A stretch of 58,232 nucleotides of DNA from a virus, in IMG/VR virus record IMGVR_UViG_3300044843_000700, positions 64,001 through 122,232 of that record; one strand, 5' to 3'. Positions 30,801 through 37,694 of this stretch are shown piece after piece; the first letter of the stretch is position 1; the number at the start of each line of letters is the position of its first letter. The position numbers and the translations under genes are program-made. The notes beneath the pieces are model-generated. The model did not search any database. It saw only the letters and a list, made by a program, of their open reading frames with translations, and was not told the DNA's origin.

Positions 30801-32837
30801 GAAGTTGTTCGTACTAAAAAGCTGAAGGTGATTGCCGGAGGACTAGGTGAAAAGAATTTCCCTTTCCTTCAGATCATGGTGGAACGCGTTAAGAACTTCT
30901 TCCGCAAAGCTAAAGATCAAAAAGGATCCGAGTACAACTGGGAAGATGATGCAGTACTAGTTCGTGCAGACATGTTCGATAACGAGATTGCAAGTATCCC
31001 AATCAGCGGTCTCTATGATATCGATATTGATGACACATCAGTAGATGTTAATCAGTCACTGATGCGTTATATGTTCTCGGCTGAACGTCACAAGAAGCTT
31101 GTTGAGATCAACCCTGTTGCTCAAGCGTTAAAGACTACTGTGAATGATCCTAAGAATCTTGCTAAGCAAATGGATCGCATCAATAAGTTCAACTTTATAC
31201 ACCGTGGAGTTGTCACTTATCTGAATAAGAAAGGACGCTACACTCGTCAAGCTGCAGTGAACAATTTCATCGAGCGTGAGTTCGAAGGACAGGTTGATGC
31301 CGGGTTTACAAAAGATATGCCTTGGTTACAGAATGCAAGTAACATTATCATGGGTCGTGCAGCATTCAGTTTCTTTGCTTTGAACATTCCTTCCGCTGTA
31401 AAGAATGCCATCGGTGCAAAGTGGCAAGCTATGATTCATATGGCAGGGGGTATTGATGTAGATGCTGTGTCTATGAGTAAAGGTGAAGGATGGTCTTTTA
31501 ATACCATGGCTCAAATAAGTTCTCAGATCTACACGAGAGGACCTAAGCCTTTGAACATGCAGATTCTAGATTCTTTTGATGCTATTCGTGAAAGAGCTGA
31601 AGATAAGCTTCCAGAGTCAATGTCTCGTACTTTCATGCATGATGCTGTTAACTTCAGTTGGCTTATGAACTTCCGTAAATGGACCGAGATGCAAGCTACA
31701 GCTCAACTTTTTGCAGGTATGATGTATAAGCAAAAGGTTGACATGAAGGGTAAAGAGATTTATTACATGGATGCCTGGGAAACTAGAGATGGTCAGCTTA
31801 GACTTAAAGATGGTATTGATGTAAGATGGTCAAACATTCCTACTGAATATACTGTTCAGGAAGGTGATACCATGGCTTCGCTTGCTGCTAAGTTCAACAT
31901 GTCAGAGGAAGATCTGCGAAAAGAAATTAGCGGAAAGCTTAAAGCTGGTAAGGAGATAACTATCAATAATGGTAAGTACAAAGCTTTCAAGAATAGAGTG
32001 CACTCTGTTACTATGAATCTGAACGGAGCATATTCTAAGTTTGATCAACCGGAAGCACAGCGTTATTTAGCATTCCGACACATCTCTTTCTTGAAGCGTT
32101 TCTTTACCACGATGTTTGTTAATCGCTGGGGATACTCAGGATCTATTCTTGGAGCCAAAAGAGGTCGTGTTAACCCTGGAATGGGTGACATCCATGAAGG
32201 TTATTATGTTACCACGTTAAAGACTCTGTGGCGCACGATTGAGTTTGGTGGGAAGAATCTTCCGCATATGACTCCAGAAGAGCGTGCAGCGCTTAAAAAG
32301 ACCCTTGTCGAGGTAATGGCGGCTATAGCTCTATTGATGGTTGTTGCTCCAATGTTAGGATGGGATCCTACAGATCCAGAACGTTATGAAAAACTTCGTA
32401 AGCGCAGTGGTAATCTTCCTTTCTTCGGTCTTGTACCAGAAGATCCAGAACACCCATTCAATATGGGAGGGTGGTTAATGAACCATGCCTTATTGATGAC
32501 TCTTCAAGTGCGGGCTGAGAACGAAGCTTTCATTCCTTGGATGGGCTTTGGTCTTGACAATTACTACGAGACTTTCACTGATGCTACATCGATCGGATAC
32601 GGTCCTACGCTGAAATCGTATAAGCAAATGCTAGAATACCTCTACATGGAGATGACTGGTAACCCTTATGCTTATTATCAGAAAGATGCTGGTCCATACG
32701 AGTGGCAAAAAGAGGGAGGATCTAAGCTTATGACTACCTTCTGGAAGTCTCTCGGTCTAACAGGTGGTTCAATTGATCCAGTTACAGCCATCAAGAATAA
32801 TCCTACGCTTTCCTCTGGGAGCAGCAAGATGAGATAA
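24840..32837 (+). CDS. Giant ejected virion protein with two zincin motifs and LysM
   Basis: The 2665-residue product has HEFGH at 134-138 with EEEHAEELITELL near 206-222, and a second HEFAH at 890-894 with an acidic MEEMLVRAI near 940. Both fit zincin metallopeptidase domains. Long charged, helical segments fill the middle. At about 2336-2383 a LysM domain is visible (YTVQEGDTMASLAAKFNM), a peptidoglycan-binding module. A hydrophobic stretch at about 2490-2508 (VEVMAAIALLMVVAPMLG) may cross or insert into a membrane. It is the last gene of the late operon and follows the polymerase gene closely. A role in the ejected complex, perhaps wall binding, proteolysis or membrane passage, is inferred. 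Confidence 0.8.
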   Translation: MLACPFGPEWDTLVKEVGKFQAYRDYLQHDGEIRTPEEVKSKLASEGIMTSMYPAHQYQIERTPNTAATATVEVFTSMAEALLSKFPEGYTYRLEHRTDVPWKGYVEPANPNSVGGKPTIVINTAKASLDTPLHEFGHIFLNMVRQENIRLYFQLMNGVFTTETVDETAMDPKTGKEVTRKKIVGYKPKDKYKTLFEEIQRLYPNSTEEEHAEELITELLGRYASEYYDPATGKVKKDFESDDSILKGIASTLKKIWEAIKDALFRNTVLVEVKDLNPNATIENLAMILAHPMVKFNVGSMRQKVSEQQVEGLKKRLTQMKSLKDSFIADPTITLVRSGNYQYLLTKKQGERLELIRSKLPMIRAYVDTNPNGPKIRHAKGVYGGSTKFRNGLEKLASIYLEKPNMSTQEKLAVLDRPEFSRVKTILQAYPDGLDYVVEKVSGPNHAYVIDQAVKDAAILFWGSGRGSASRDYEQHTPEMLLKQLLDGSDEHLNRIFNFPKAFAKTHAIIDRAPSVQTVLEAIDKKIQEYTKAIESPSAYFNKSRRATFKVSSVRPTTGEVIEDEITVAGNLREDGDVEVSFSSDIWSMTDPYWIVPATERNIGEGSRVVKISASGRSVSRSRTSERMDTRDEYGVVEHDNTSALILPAGAFREYMDAKRNGDNTQMEYWHNKATLVPINTLEVKQSQDKRALDVMNGVVETLAAMFEDVDYTSFIFTPMSGESLTRETGEMREKLYNLTAKRLFGRWSPLGEGVFSRRLMVPNWFRPGIKMEKPVYQMDSAPDSLNQFVEDTADNMATLGIEAIRGSIKVDERTQDNASGVGAIKAFARGLAGQLTLEGKPVNYAFIDTAEAQRLTEGKKNPWSGEKAFFIGDTVYFVGDNISLSDVFHEFAHPFVRTLFYQNEGLFRKLYQDLVSTQEGIALYNQVKLAYPELNDTDPLFMEEMLVRAITTAANLEQQGKSESKGFAKFMKDLLYAIKQMLRKAFGQSSNVSKLGPNTTIKQLADMLKEGKNFILDEQVTENIDTVAYVRDTRKFIEDVAMITKPELMSITVRAHDIALKHIDTVMRNKNYREIASILADEFKRGDLQEIQRNLNKFAKPLEDKLRAKRDEVEYNKAHAEALVNTFFRLQNMVGKIKEHMKELSKDPDSIDNMHKAYYYDYLLRYWSDYIDEVIETMNEAEVPETSPLSELVTSIKRGIESSKDYTKKMYATGVKDVLYSELRPMAERIAERYSKIIENLKKNNADPKLIDKWMMEYYGLNQEELARKEGLENAYKNGLITTEQKKELDFLRKKSLDGAQITDEKIEMALKGELKDANVFNSFFEGYMYNTDPVIGGFALYVKNQMSDVMNAAMVKFNDYAKDLKPLLEAAGYNPANVNELIEKVGRRELIGKIDSYGKWVEKEVWTLKSAHTGWRIAMDRARRAIDDAQRQYSMTGTSEDHEKLVEAVADRKKLLRDYFHQEYDKKVYARDYMLEKGYKVVDGVDIGIEAAYRRDKIFELMAEISNPLTTQMEHLEMAEQMDNLWREYHQLYSLVDLNGKLKTGVDREVALLLKEHRAAGVDTDQYLPDGSLNPNYMKSFHDWKLRTGVFENTLAQFEQELVNKYGKDTPEFNFFREQWIKKNTRTVIKPEFYEERKKILEAIDTIMAKLPDAQQKKLNVSEMWSQILDLTAGNRDEDGQPNGLNFTEQGIAFIKEKQLEIQKAMEKFAGLSGLNKQEAAELQGYWDVINAKERRLTPEEQERFNALMSISDNTGLSKLDKQKLFGLFAKLQGLQKKEATDYYVSIMNNWLSKLNTGLMMNELGTNTITREAANMILEDHVINPLLQQDEEFKTWFKNNHIRKTVYDKESGQQKEIWERIYAWNVVRPVEKEFYEQTEIKREDGTSEIIDGLPSLKYYARVVKPQYRTERVVGVTVDNQGNFLPRTDVADSPYIDHEYMQMSKTDPKHYAILEKMKEHHLKNQESLGYKNRLYLDIPRYRKNALEVVRTKKLKVIAGGLGEKNFPFLQIMVERVKNFFRKAKDQKGSEYNWEDDAVLVRADMFDNEIASIPISGLYDIDIDDTSVDVNQSLMRYMFSAERHKKLVEINPVAQALKTTVNDPKNLAKQMDRINKFNFIHRGVVTYLNKKGRYTRQAAVNNFIEREFEGQVDAGFTKDMPWLQNASNIIMGRAAFSFFALNIPSAVKNAIGAKWQAMIHMAGGIDVDAVSMSKGEGWSFNTMAQISSQIYTRGPKPLNMQILDSFDAIRERAEDKLPESMSRTFMHDAVNFSWLMNFRKWTEMQATAQLFAGMMYKQKVDMKGKEIYYMDAWETRDGQLRLKDGIDVRWSNIPTEYTVQEGDTMASLAAKFNMSEEDLRKEISGKLKAGKEITINNGKYKAFKNRVHSVTMNLNGAYSKFDQPEAQRYLAFRHISFLKRFFTTMFVNRWGYSGSILGAKRGRVNPGMGDIHEGYYVTTLKTLWRTIEFGGKNLPHMTPEERAALKKTLVEVMAAIALLMVVAPMLGWDPTDPERYEKLRKRSGNLPFFGLVPEDPEHPFNMGGWLMNHALLMTLQVRAENEAFIPWMGFGLDNYYETFTDATSIGYGPTLKSYKQMLEYLYMEMTGNPYAYYQKDAGPYEWQKEGGSKLMTTFWKSLGLTGGSIDPVTAIKNNPTLSSGSSKMR

Positions 32838-32863
32838 CATCTTTGTCGTCTCACCGACTAGAG

Positions 32864-32893
32864 AAAAAAAAGGGGCTAATGCCCCTTTTTCTC
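32864..32893. terminator. Bidirectional intrinsic terminator between converging operons
   Basis: GGGGC (32872-32876) and GCCCC (32881-32885) form a hairpin with a TAAT loop. It is flanked by eight A on the left and five T on the right, so each strand has a U-run after the stem. It lies where the forward late block and the reverse replication block meet. The TAG stop of the last reverse gene falls inside the loop. Confidence 0.88.
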
Positions 32894-33049
32894 AAGCTCT
32901 GCTTTTAAGGTCTGATCAATGTTGGTCAGATCTTTGGTGTCTACTTTGAACTGTTTACTCTTGTCTTCGTTATAAGAGGCAATGACGTACGACTTGTCTT
33001 GAGAGACATGAGTCACATAAATTGTTTTACTCTGATACTCGGCTTGCAT
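32876..33049 (-). CDS. Small charged hypothetical protein, 57 aa
   Basis: The frame is open from 33157, but a start there would overlap the zinc-ribbon gene by 131 bases. The ATG at 33049 gives a 23-base overlap and a compact 57-residue protein beginning MQAEYQSKTIYVTHVS and ending KKGH, so it is preferred. The product is charged, mixes beta and helix, and has no membrane segment. It is the last gene of the reverse block, with its stop inside the terminator loop. Function not recognised. Confidence 0.6.
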   Translation of the reverse strand: MQAEYQSKTIYVTHVSQDKSYVIASYNEDKSKQFKVDTKDLTNIDQTLKAELEKKGH

Positions 33050-33356
33050 ATTTCTTGAGGTTTTCAATACGTTTGAGGTGGTGATCTCGTGTTTTGGGTG
33101 GTGAAAGTCTGAATATTGCTGTGATACCTTCCAAGAGTTTTTTCTTGGTCTCTTCATCTAAGGTATCGAATACTACAGGAGGAAACTCTGATAAAGCCAT
33201 ATCATCTTCGAAAACCAGTATTGCTGCGCAGTAAACACACAGCGTAAGATCTTTTGGTGAAGGCTTGTATTCCGGATTCTCTATACTTTGTACAGCATCT
33301 AACTGTGATGCACATACTGGACAACGATCATCGCCCATCTTGATGAACTCACTCAT
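33027..33356 (-). CDS. Zinc-ribbon-like hypothetical protein
   Basis: The 109-residue product has CPVC near residue 12 and CVYC near residue 40, a four-cysteine pattern expected to bind one zinc. An acidic, helical C-terminal half follows. No enzyme motif is seen; it may bind nucleic acid or act as an adaptor. Its ATG overlaps the end of the MazG-like gene by 8 bases, so the two are likely coupled. Confidence 0.75.
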   Translation of the reverse strand: MSEFIKMGDDRCPVCASQLDAVQSIENPEYKPSPKDLTLCVYCAAILVFEDDMALSEFPPVVFDTLDEETKKKLLEGITAIFRLSPPKTRDHHLKRIENLKKYASRVSE

Positions 33357-33750
33357 TGTTTGCTATTTCCGGAAATAGTATTTTGCCAATGTTTGGTGGA
33401 GTATAATTAGGTCCCTTGAGGATCTTCTTATCTTCGCGAAAGATAGGCTTACCATCTTCTCCGAGTTTACTCATGTTACTACGTTGTATTTCCCAGAACA
33501 CTTCTTGAATCTTGTGTTGCAGGCCGTGCTTTAATATTGTTCCGCACAAGATATACAACTGATCACCTAAAGCATCGGCTACACCTACAATATCACCGTT
33601 CCAGCAGGCTTCGATGTATTCATCATTTTCTTCCTTCATCAAGCGATGACGTAACATGAAGTCGTCATCCGGCAGAAGAATGGGTTCTTTGCCGTTCTCG
33701 ATCTGGAATTTGTCGTGGAATTCTTCCACAGCTCCTAAGATGTCTTTCAT
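33349..33750 (-). CDS. MazG-like nucleotide pyrophosphohydrolase
   Basis: The 133-residue product shows the all-alpha NTP pyrophosphohydrolase pattern: EENDEYIEA (E40, E41, E44) followed by VADALGDQLYIL (D59, D63), the acidic residues that hold Mg. A C-terminal segment RSNMSKLGEDGKPIF then KGPNYTPPNI is typical of phage members of the MazG/HisE-like superfamily. These enzymes cleave nucleoside triphosphates or similar nucleotides to monophosphates, cleaning the dNTP pool or removing alarmones; the true substrate is not visible. It sits in the reverse operon with polymerase and DUF3310 genes, consistent with nucleotide metabolism. Confidence 0.82.
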   Translation of the reverse strand: MKDILGAVEEFHDKFQIENGKEPILLPDDDFMLRHRLMKEENDEYIEACWNGDIVGVADALGDQLYILCGTILKHGLQHKIQEVFWEIQRSNMSKLGEDGKPIFREDKKILKGPNYTPPNIGKILFPEIANNE

Positions 33751-34073
33751 ATCTTATATATTTTGACCCAGATATGCACTCTGTTACCAGGCGTGCTATA
33801 CCAAGGTCTTTGGTTTAACTTTTTTTCTGCTCCGATTTCTACCCACTCACCATTATCCTTAAATCCAATCTCGACAGTGTGATACATTGAGAGTCTTGTA
33901 TATTCTCCGGATGCACTACTGTTTACTCTTAGATCGTAGTAAAAGGTGTATGTTGACCAATCTCCATCAGGTAGGAGCGTCGTCATCAATTGTAGGAGGA
34001 CTTTCATCGGAACTTCTCCATCGAACCGGATGTGCGGTTCCTGGACTATTATGCTGCCTACTACTTCGCTCAT
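33747..34073 (-). CDS. Hypothetical protein, beta-rich, 108 aa
   Basis: The product is beta-rich (alternating hydrophobic strands, many Tyr and Trp) with no Cys motif, signal peptide or membrane segment, and was not matched to a family. It overlaps the MazG-like gene by 4 bases (ATGA). Its own ATG follows a 90-base gap containing a hairpin and a possible small overlapping gene. Confidence 0.7.
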   Translation of the reverse strand: MSEVVGSIIVQEPHIRFDGEVPMKVLLQLMTTLLPDGDWSTYTFYYDLRVNSSASGEYTRLSMYHTVEIGFKDNGEWVEIGAEKKLNQRPWYSTPGNRVHIWVKIYKI

Positions 34074-34188
34074 ATTTTTCCGGATACATTAAAGAGATAA
34101 GTACTAACCACAAGTGGAGAGCCCAGCCTTTAAGGCTGTTCTCCCTCTTGTAGTTTGCATACTTAGTTTTGTATCTCTCCCTGACCAT
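33967..34188 (-). CDS. Possible small overlapping membrane protein
   Basis: An ATG at 34188 overlaps the end of the upstream 279-residue gene and opens a 73-residue frame. It has a basic N-terminus (MVRERYKTKYANYKRE) and a short hydrophobic stretch near residues 22-34 (WALHLWLVLISLM). The last third overlaps the beta-rich gene by 107 bases and looks like shadow sequence. It may be a real gene, a truncated one, or chance. The frame runs through a hairpin at 34116-34144. Confidence 0.28.
   Translation of the reverse strand: MVRERYKTKYANYKRENSLKGWALHLWLVLISLMYPEKYERSSRQHNSPGTAHPVRWRSSDESPPTIDDDAPT
34116..34144. other. Stem-loop in short intergenic gap
   Basis: GGAGA/TCTCC and CAGCC/GGCTG make two stacked 5-bp stems with a small internal loop and a TTTAA loop. 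No T-run follows on either strand, so it is not a standard terminator. It could stall polymerase, mark RNA processing or influence translation of the beta-rich gene whose ATG is at 34073. Confidence 0.4.
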
Positions 34189-35002
34189 TGCTTTCAACTT
34201 CAGCGATTGCTTGATCTAAAGTAATCTGTCGAGGATCTACTTCCGGTACAGATTGAACTGCAGGCGCAGGTTCCTGAACATGGTTATAGATGTCGAAGAT
34301 ATCCGTCATGAAGAAGTGAATCAGTCTTTGCTGATCCAACCAGTTCTTAGGATGAGATCTTTGAAGAGAGTATATGACATGACAATACAGTGTCCATAGG
34401 CTGTCCTTATCCGCGTTGTAGCTGAATGAAGGATTCTTATGTTGCTGCTTGATTATACCAAGTTGTTCACCGGTAAGTAACCCGTGTTCGAAGTAAAGAA
34501 TTCCCAGCACCTCTGCTTTTCTGCGTTCTGGTACAAGGACATTCTTCATAACGGCCTTATCATTGATCAACTCTGTATAATACATGTCTGCAGAATGGAT
34601 CTGATGTTTGATTGTTTCAAGAGTTTGTTGAGCTGCAGATCCGGTATGCTTCCTTCCCCACGAGCCCATATTTCCTGAAACGAGGATACTTCCTGATTGA
34701 GGTAAGTATCCTCCGATTGCACACTTGAAGCGCATCGATTTATCATATGAGTTTGCCCAAGCAAACATCATACGCATCTCCTGGTCTTCACCTTGTTTAA
34801 GGTGAAGTACTCCAGAGGCGACTTGAGCACTGTCTGTAGCTTTGTACAGTTCTTGCTCGATCTCAAGACCGGCGGCCTTAAGCTCCTGCTCCACACTGCT
34901 TATAACAAAGTCATGTGGTATTACAGTATATGTTGCCGTAGCTTGCGGCAATGGTGCATTTATCAGTAACTCTTTGGTTACAGAACCTGTTCTTTTAGGC
35001 AT
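34163..35002 (-). CDS. Hypothetical phage protein, possibly DUF932-like
   Basis: The 279-residue product contains conserved-looking segments MMFAWANSYDKSMRFKCAIG and, after a beta turn, WGRKHTGSA. These recall phage proteins of a DUF932-like type found near replication genes; the match is from memory and weak. The C-terminal 40 residues are acidic and Pro-rich and probably unstructured. It lies next to DUF3310 and DNA polymerase genes. No catalytic residue pattern can be named with confidence. Confidence 0.65.
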   Translation of the reverse strand: MPKRTGSVTKELLINAPLPQATATYTVIPHDFVISSVEQELKAAGLEIEQELYKATDSAQVASGVLHLKQGEDQEMRMMFAWANSYDKSMRFKCAIGGYLPQSGSILVSGNMGSWGRKHTGSAAQQTLETIKHQIHSADMYYTELINDKAVMKNVLVPERRKAEVLGILYFEHGLLTGEQLGIIKQQHKNPSFSYNADKDSLWTLYCHVIYSLQRSHPKNWLDQQRLIHFFMTDIFDIYNHVQEPAPAVQSVPEVDPRQITLDQAIAEVESNGQGEIQN

Positions 35003-35003
35003 G

Positions 35004-35258
35004 TTACTTCTTTGTGAGGTTGTCGATATGACGGTTCAGATACCACTGAGCCTTTTTGAGATCCTCTACAGTTTTAGATGGATCTTTTCTTCCGGCACGT
35101 GCGATGTACTTCACAGCATTACCGAGATGAAAACCTAGTTCCTTGTCCTCGATGAAGTCTATTACTTCGATCTTGGTACCCGCATAGTGTTGCGGGCGAT
35201 TTACTGCGTCAAACTTAGCTACTGGCTTTGTTGACTTCTTCTTTCTTGTTGTTGCCAT
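35004..35258 (-). CDS. DUF3310 family protein (T7 gp1.7-related nucleotide kinase family)
   Basis: After a basic N-terminus (residues 1-15) the 84-residue protein follows the DUF3310 pattern closely: NRPQHYAG, then IEVIDFIED, then NAVKYIARAGRKD and LKKAQWYLNRHI. The family includes T7 gp1.7, a nucleoside monophosphate kinase that acts on dTMP and dGMP, although most members are this short core only and their activity is not proven. It overlaps the DNA polymerase gene by one base (TAATG type), which supports a role in dNTP supply. Confidence 0.88.
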   Translation of the reverse strand: MATTRKKKSTKPVAKFDAVNRPQHYAGTKIEVIDFIEDKELGFHLGNAVKYIARAGRKDPSKTVEDLKKAQWYLNRHIDNLTKK

Positions 35259-37168
35259 TATTCAAACGTTAGTTGATATTGTTGGTTTGTTTTGCGCGGT
35301 ACGATATTAGCTATCTCCTTGTAGATGTAATCCAGATAGTACTTCTCATCGATATCATAGTCTTCCCACTTCCTGCTGTCAGTTTGATTGTATACCTGTT
35401 GCATCCATGGACCTGCTTCCAATTGTATCTGGCGCCCGTCTGACTTGTTTACCTTGATAATCTTACATCCGGTGTTACTGATGAAGTATCTGATTGTATT
35501 CTGTAAAGGTTCATAAGTAACTTGACCGTTCCTAATGCATGTCTGCTGGAACATCCAATCACCTTTGATCTTTACTCCGGCGCAATAGTCAAAGATATTC
35601 TTGTTACCAGCTAAGTGCTTTTCTGGTGGAATATCGTTGACAAAATAATCATATAAGGCCTTACGAATCACTAGTTGGCTCTTGTTCTTATGTAGAGCTA
35701 AACCTTCGAACTCGAAACGACCTTTGCACTTGGTTTTGCCGTTCTTGAAAACAGCGATGTAGTTATTCACGTCAGCTAGTACTAGCTTTTTGTATTCATC
35801 GTGCTCCAACTGGAGCTTTGTTATTCTCTCCCATTCTGCACAGACTTCCATGTACTTTTCCTTATACTCGACAGGGATTATCATTTCCAGACCATCTGTA
35901 TTTTGCATCAGCGGTATGGATCCCGGAATAGCATCCGAGAGCATTTCATACAGCATAGTCAATAACAGTTGACCGTTAATGGTGATCTGCATTCCGAACT
36001 GTGGATCGTACAAGAACGAGTTAGGCTCAATTGATAAACCATATGTCGCATTAAGGATGATCTTGTATACATAGTTCTTCGGATCCTTCTTAGGTATTTT
36101 CTTTCTCTCTTCGAAGAACCACTCGTATAGCTCGCAGAATTCTTCCTTTGGAAGATGAGCTGGCGACCATTTATTTCTGATAGCCAGGTTGGGATAGAAA
36201 CTCGTTACATCCGACGTCATGATAATCATCTTGTCATCGGACTGGTATATCCCGCTTTTTGTAGCACCATGTAAACCACCTAGGCCATATTCAGTCTTGA
36301 CACCTTTATGATTAGCTACATACTTGAAAGCTCCTTTTATCCTTGCTGGATTTATGATGAGTTTCTTGTAGGCCTCATGAAGATCTTGGAACTCCGGCCG
36401 GTTGAACTTTATATAAGGTAGCAAAATGTCGCTTACCTTAATACGTTCTCTGTTGGTCCGCATTTGTTTGAGCTCGTATTTTCGAATGCCAGTACGCTTA
36501 CTTAAGAAAAGTAAGAATAGCTCTTTCGAGATACGTGGCTCTGATGCACTATACAATGGGATATTGTACTCAGCTGTAAGCGTGCTTCTGAGATTCACTT
36601 GCTCAGCACTTAACTGCATTATCCTCTTGGTAGACTTTACGTCATTACAACAGTAATCGATAATCTTGCTGATTTCTTTCACCGTTGTAATAAATGTGGA
36701 GTGATGTATAGGCATTTCCTGCATGTTCTCCCAATCGATGGTGTATTGTATCCACTTTAAAGAGGATCTCTTGGCTGGATTATCCCAGTGATTAAGTTTG
36801 AAAACATCCACCTGTTTTATCTTCAGGTCTCGTTCACTATACTCTGACCACTCTCCTCTTTCTTGACGATCGATTACTTCTTGAGCTTTAGCATAGATTG
36901 CCTTAGCTACGTCTTCAACTTCAGACTGCAGTAGTATATCCTTTTCTCTAAGGATGTATTCCGTAATCTGCGAGTCAAAAGCTAGACCATTGAAAGAGAT
37001 ATGCCATTCACCATTGGTAGCATTTTGCTCGAGGAACTTTATGAGTTCTGGCAAGTGATTCATCAGCTTGTGTACAACAAAGATCTTACGAGAATCTTCT
37101 TTGTAGTGTTCGAAGACAGCTACAAAGCAATTGCTCAAAGTTTCATAGTCATGTACCCAGTGATTCAT
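35258..37168 (-). CDS. Family B DNA polymerase with 3'-5' exonuclease
   Basis: The 636-residue replicative polymerase has an exonuclease domain first: Exo I HDYET (D7, E9), Exo II FNGLAFD (D65), Exo III DYCCND (D176). The YxGG-like linker motif is YGLGGLHG (294-301). The polymerase domain has motif A DVTSFYP (D320), motif B KIILNATYG (369-377) and motif C QNTDGLE (N423, D425). Motif C has Asn where most family members have the first Asp of DTDS; D320 and D425 would be the metal ligands. The small size suits phage enzymes. A terminator lies directly upstream, separating it from the gene at 37229-37639. Confidence 0.92.
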   Translation of the reverse strand: MNHWVHDYETLSNCFVAVFEHYKEDSRKIFVVHKLMNHLPELIKFLEQNATNGEWHISFNGLAFDSQITEYILREKDILLQSEVEDVAKAIYAKAQEVIDRQERGEWSEYSERDLKIKQVDVFKLNHWDNPAKRSSLKWIQYTIDWENMQEMPIHHSTFITTVKEISKIIDYCCNDVKSTKRIMQLSAEQVNLRSTLTAEYNIPLYSASEPRISKELFLLFLSKRTGIRKYELKQMRTNRERIKVSDILLPYIKFNRPEFQDLHEAYKKLIINPARIKGAFKYVANHKGVKTEYGLGGLHGATKSGIYQSDDKMIIMTSDVTSFYPNLAIRNKWSPAHLPKEEFCELYEWFFEERKKIPKKDPKNYVYKIILNATYGLSIEPNSFLYDPQFGMQITINGQLLLTMLYEMLSDAIPGSIPLMQNTDGLEMIIPVEYKEKYMEVCAEWERITKLQLEHDEYKKLVLADVNNYIAVFKNGKTKCKGRFEFEGLALHKNKSQLVIRKALYDYFVNDIPPEKHLAGNKNIFDYCAGVKIKGDWMFQQTCIRNGQVTYEPLQNTIRYFISNTGCKIIKVNKSDGRQIQLEAGPWMQQVYNQTDSRKWEDYDIDEKYYLDYIYKEIANIVPRKTNQQYQLTFE

Positions 37169-37178
37169 GCGTATAGAT

Positions 37179-37207
37179 AAAAAAGGCAGAGTGATGAGCT
37201 CTGCCTT
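37179..37207 (-). terminator. Intrinsic terminator upstream of DNA polymerase gene
   Basis: On the reverse strand AAGGCAGAG and CTCTGCCTT make a 9-bp stem with a 7-base loop, followed by a T-run (six A at 37179-37184 on the forward strand). It ends 10 bases before the polymerase ATG, so it can limit or attenuate polymerase expression. Confidence 0.88.
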
Positions 37208-37228
37208 GTGTTTATATTCTAATGTGTT

Positions 37229-37639
37229 TTACGGTTGAACCAAGTTCAACTTTGGTACTTCTGGTGTAACTAGACCAGCCATGATTGACTTGTAGTCATA
37301 GTCTTCCTTGTTCACCGCAAACATCGAGATTACTTGTTCAATTTCTTTTGTCTCTGAGATGTAGTGTTCTTGATATGTCTCCAGCGCTTTTCGTTCTTCA
37401 GGAAACGGCTTCATGTTAGCACGTGGCCGTTTCAGTTTTAATGGATCTCCTTGTTCGTCAAGCTTAGCCAGCATGTGGAAGCTTTCCTTTTTGTCTTTGG
37501 AGATCATGACCAGTACTTTTCCGTCCGGGTCATAGATCCCTTCTGTGAAGGGGCAGTTTAAATCGATCGGCATGAGGCGAAATGTCTTTTTCTCTCCCCA
37601 CGAAGATGTGATCAGCATCATTGATTGTGATTGTGACAT
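37229..37639 (-). CDS. Hypothetical protein, 136 aa, own promoter
   Basis: The product is soluble and mixed alpha/beta with a basic centre (LKLKRPRANMKPF) and no recognised motif. It stands as a single-gene unit: a host-type promoter lies directly upstream (37662-37694) and an intrinsic terminator directly downstream (37179-37207). That arrangement suggests strong expression of this protein alone, as for an abundant early product; its function is unknown. Confidence 0.75.
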   Translation of the reverse strand: MSQSQSMMLITSSWGEKKTFRLMPIDLNCPFTEGIYDPDGKVLVMISKDKKESFHMLAKLDEQGDPLKLKRPRANMKPFPEERKALETYQEHYISETKEIEQVISMFAVNKEDYDYKSIMAGLVTPEVPKLNLVQP

Positions 37640-37661
37640 ACGTTACAAATGTTGGTTTCGG

Positions 37662-37694
37662 CAAATTTAAGCTATTTTCTGGTTCATGCGCAAA
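37662..37694 (-). promoter_or_regulatory. Bacteroidota-type promoter
   Basis: On the reverse strand TTTG (37691-37694) and TAAATTTG (37662-37669) are separated by 21 bases, a full match to the Bacteroides housekeeping consensus TTTG / TAnnTTTG. It overlaps the 3' end of the upstream gene and would start transcription about 15 bases before the ATG at 37639. Confidence 0.8.
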
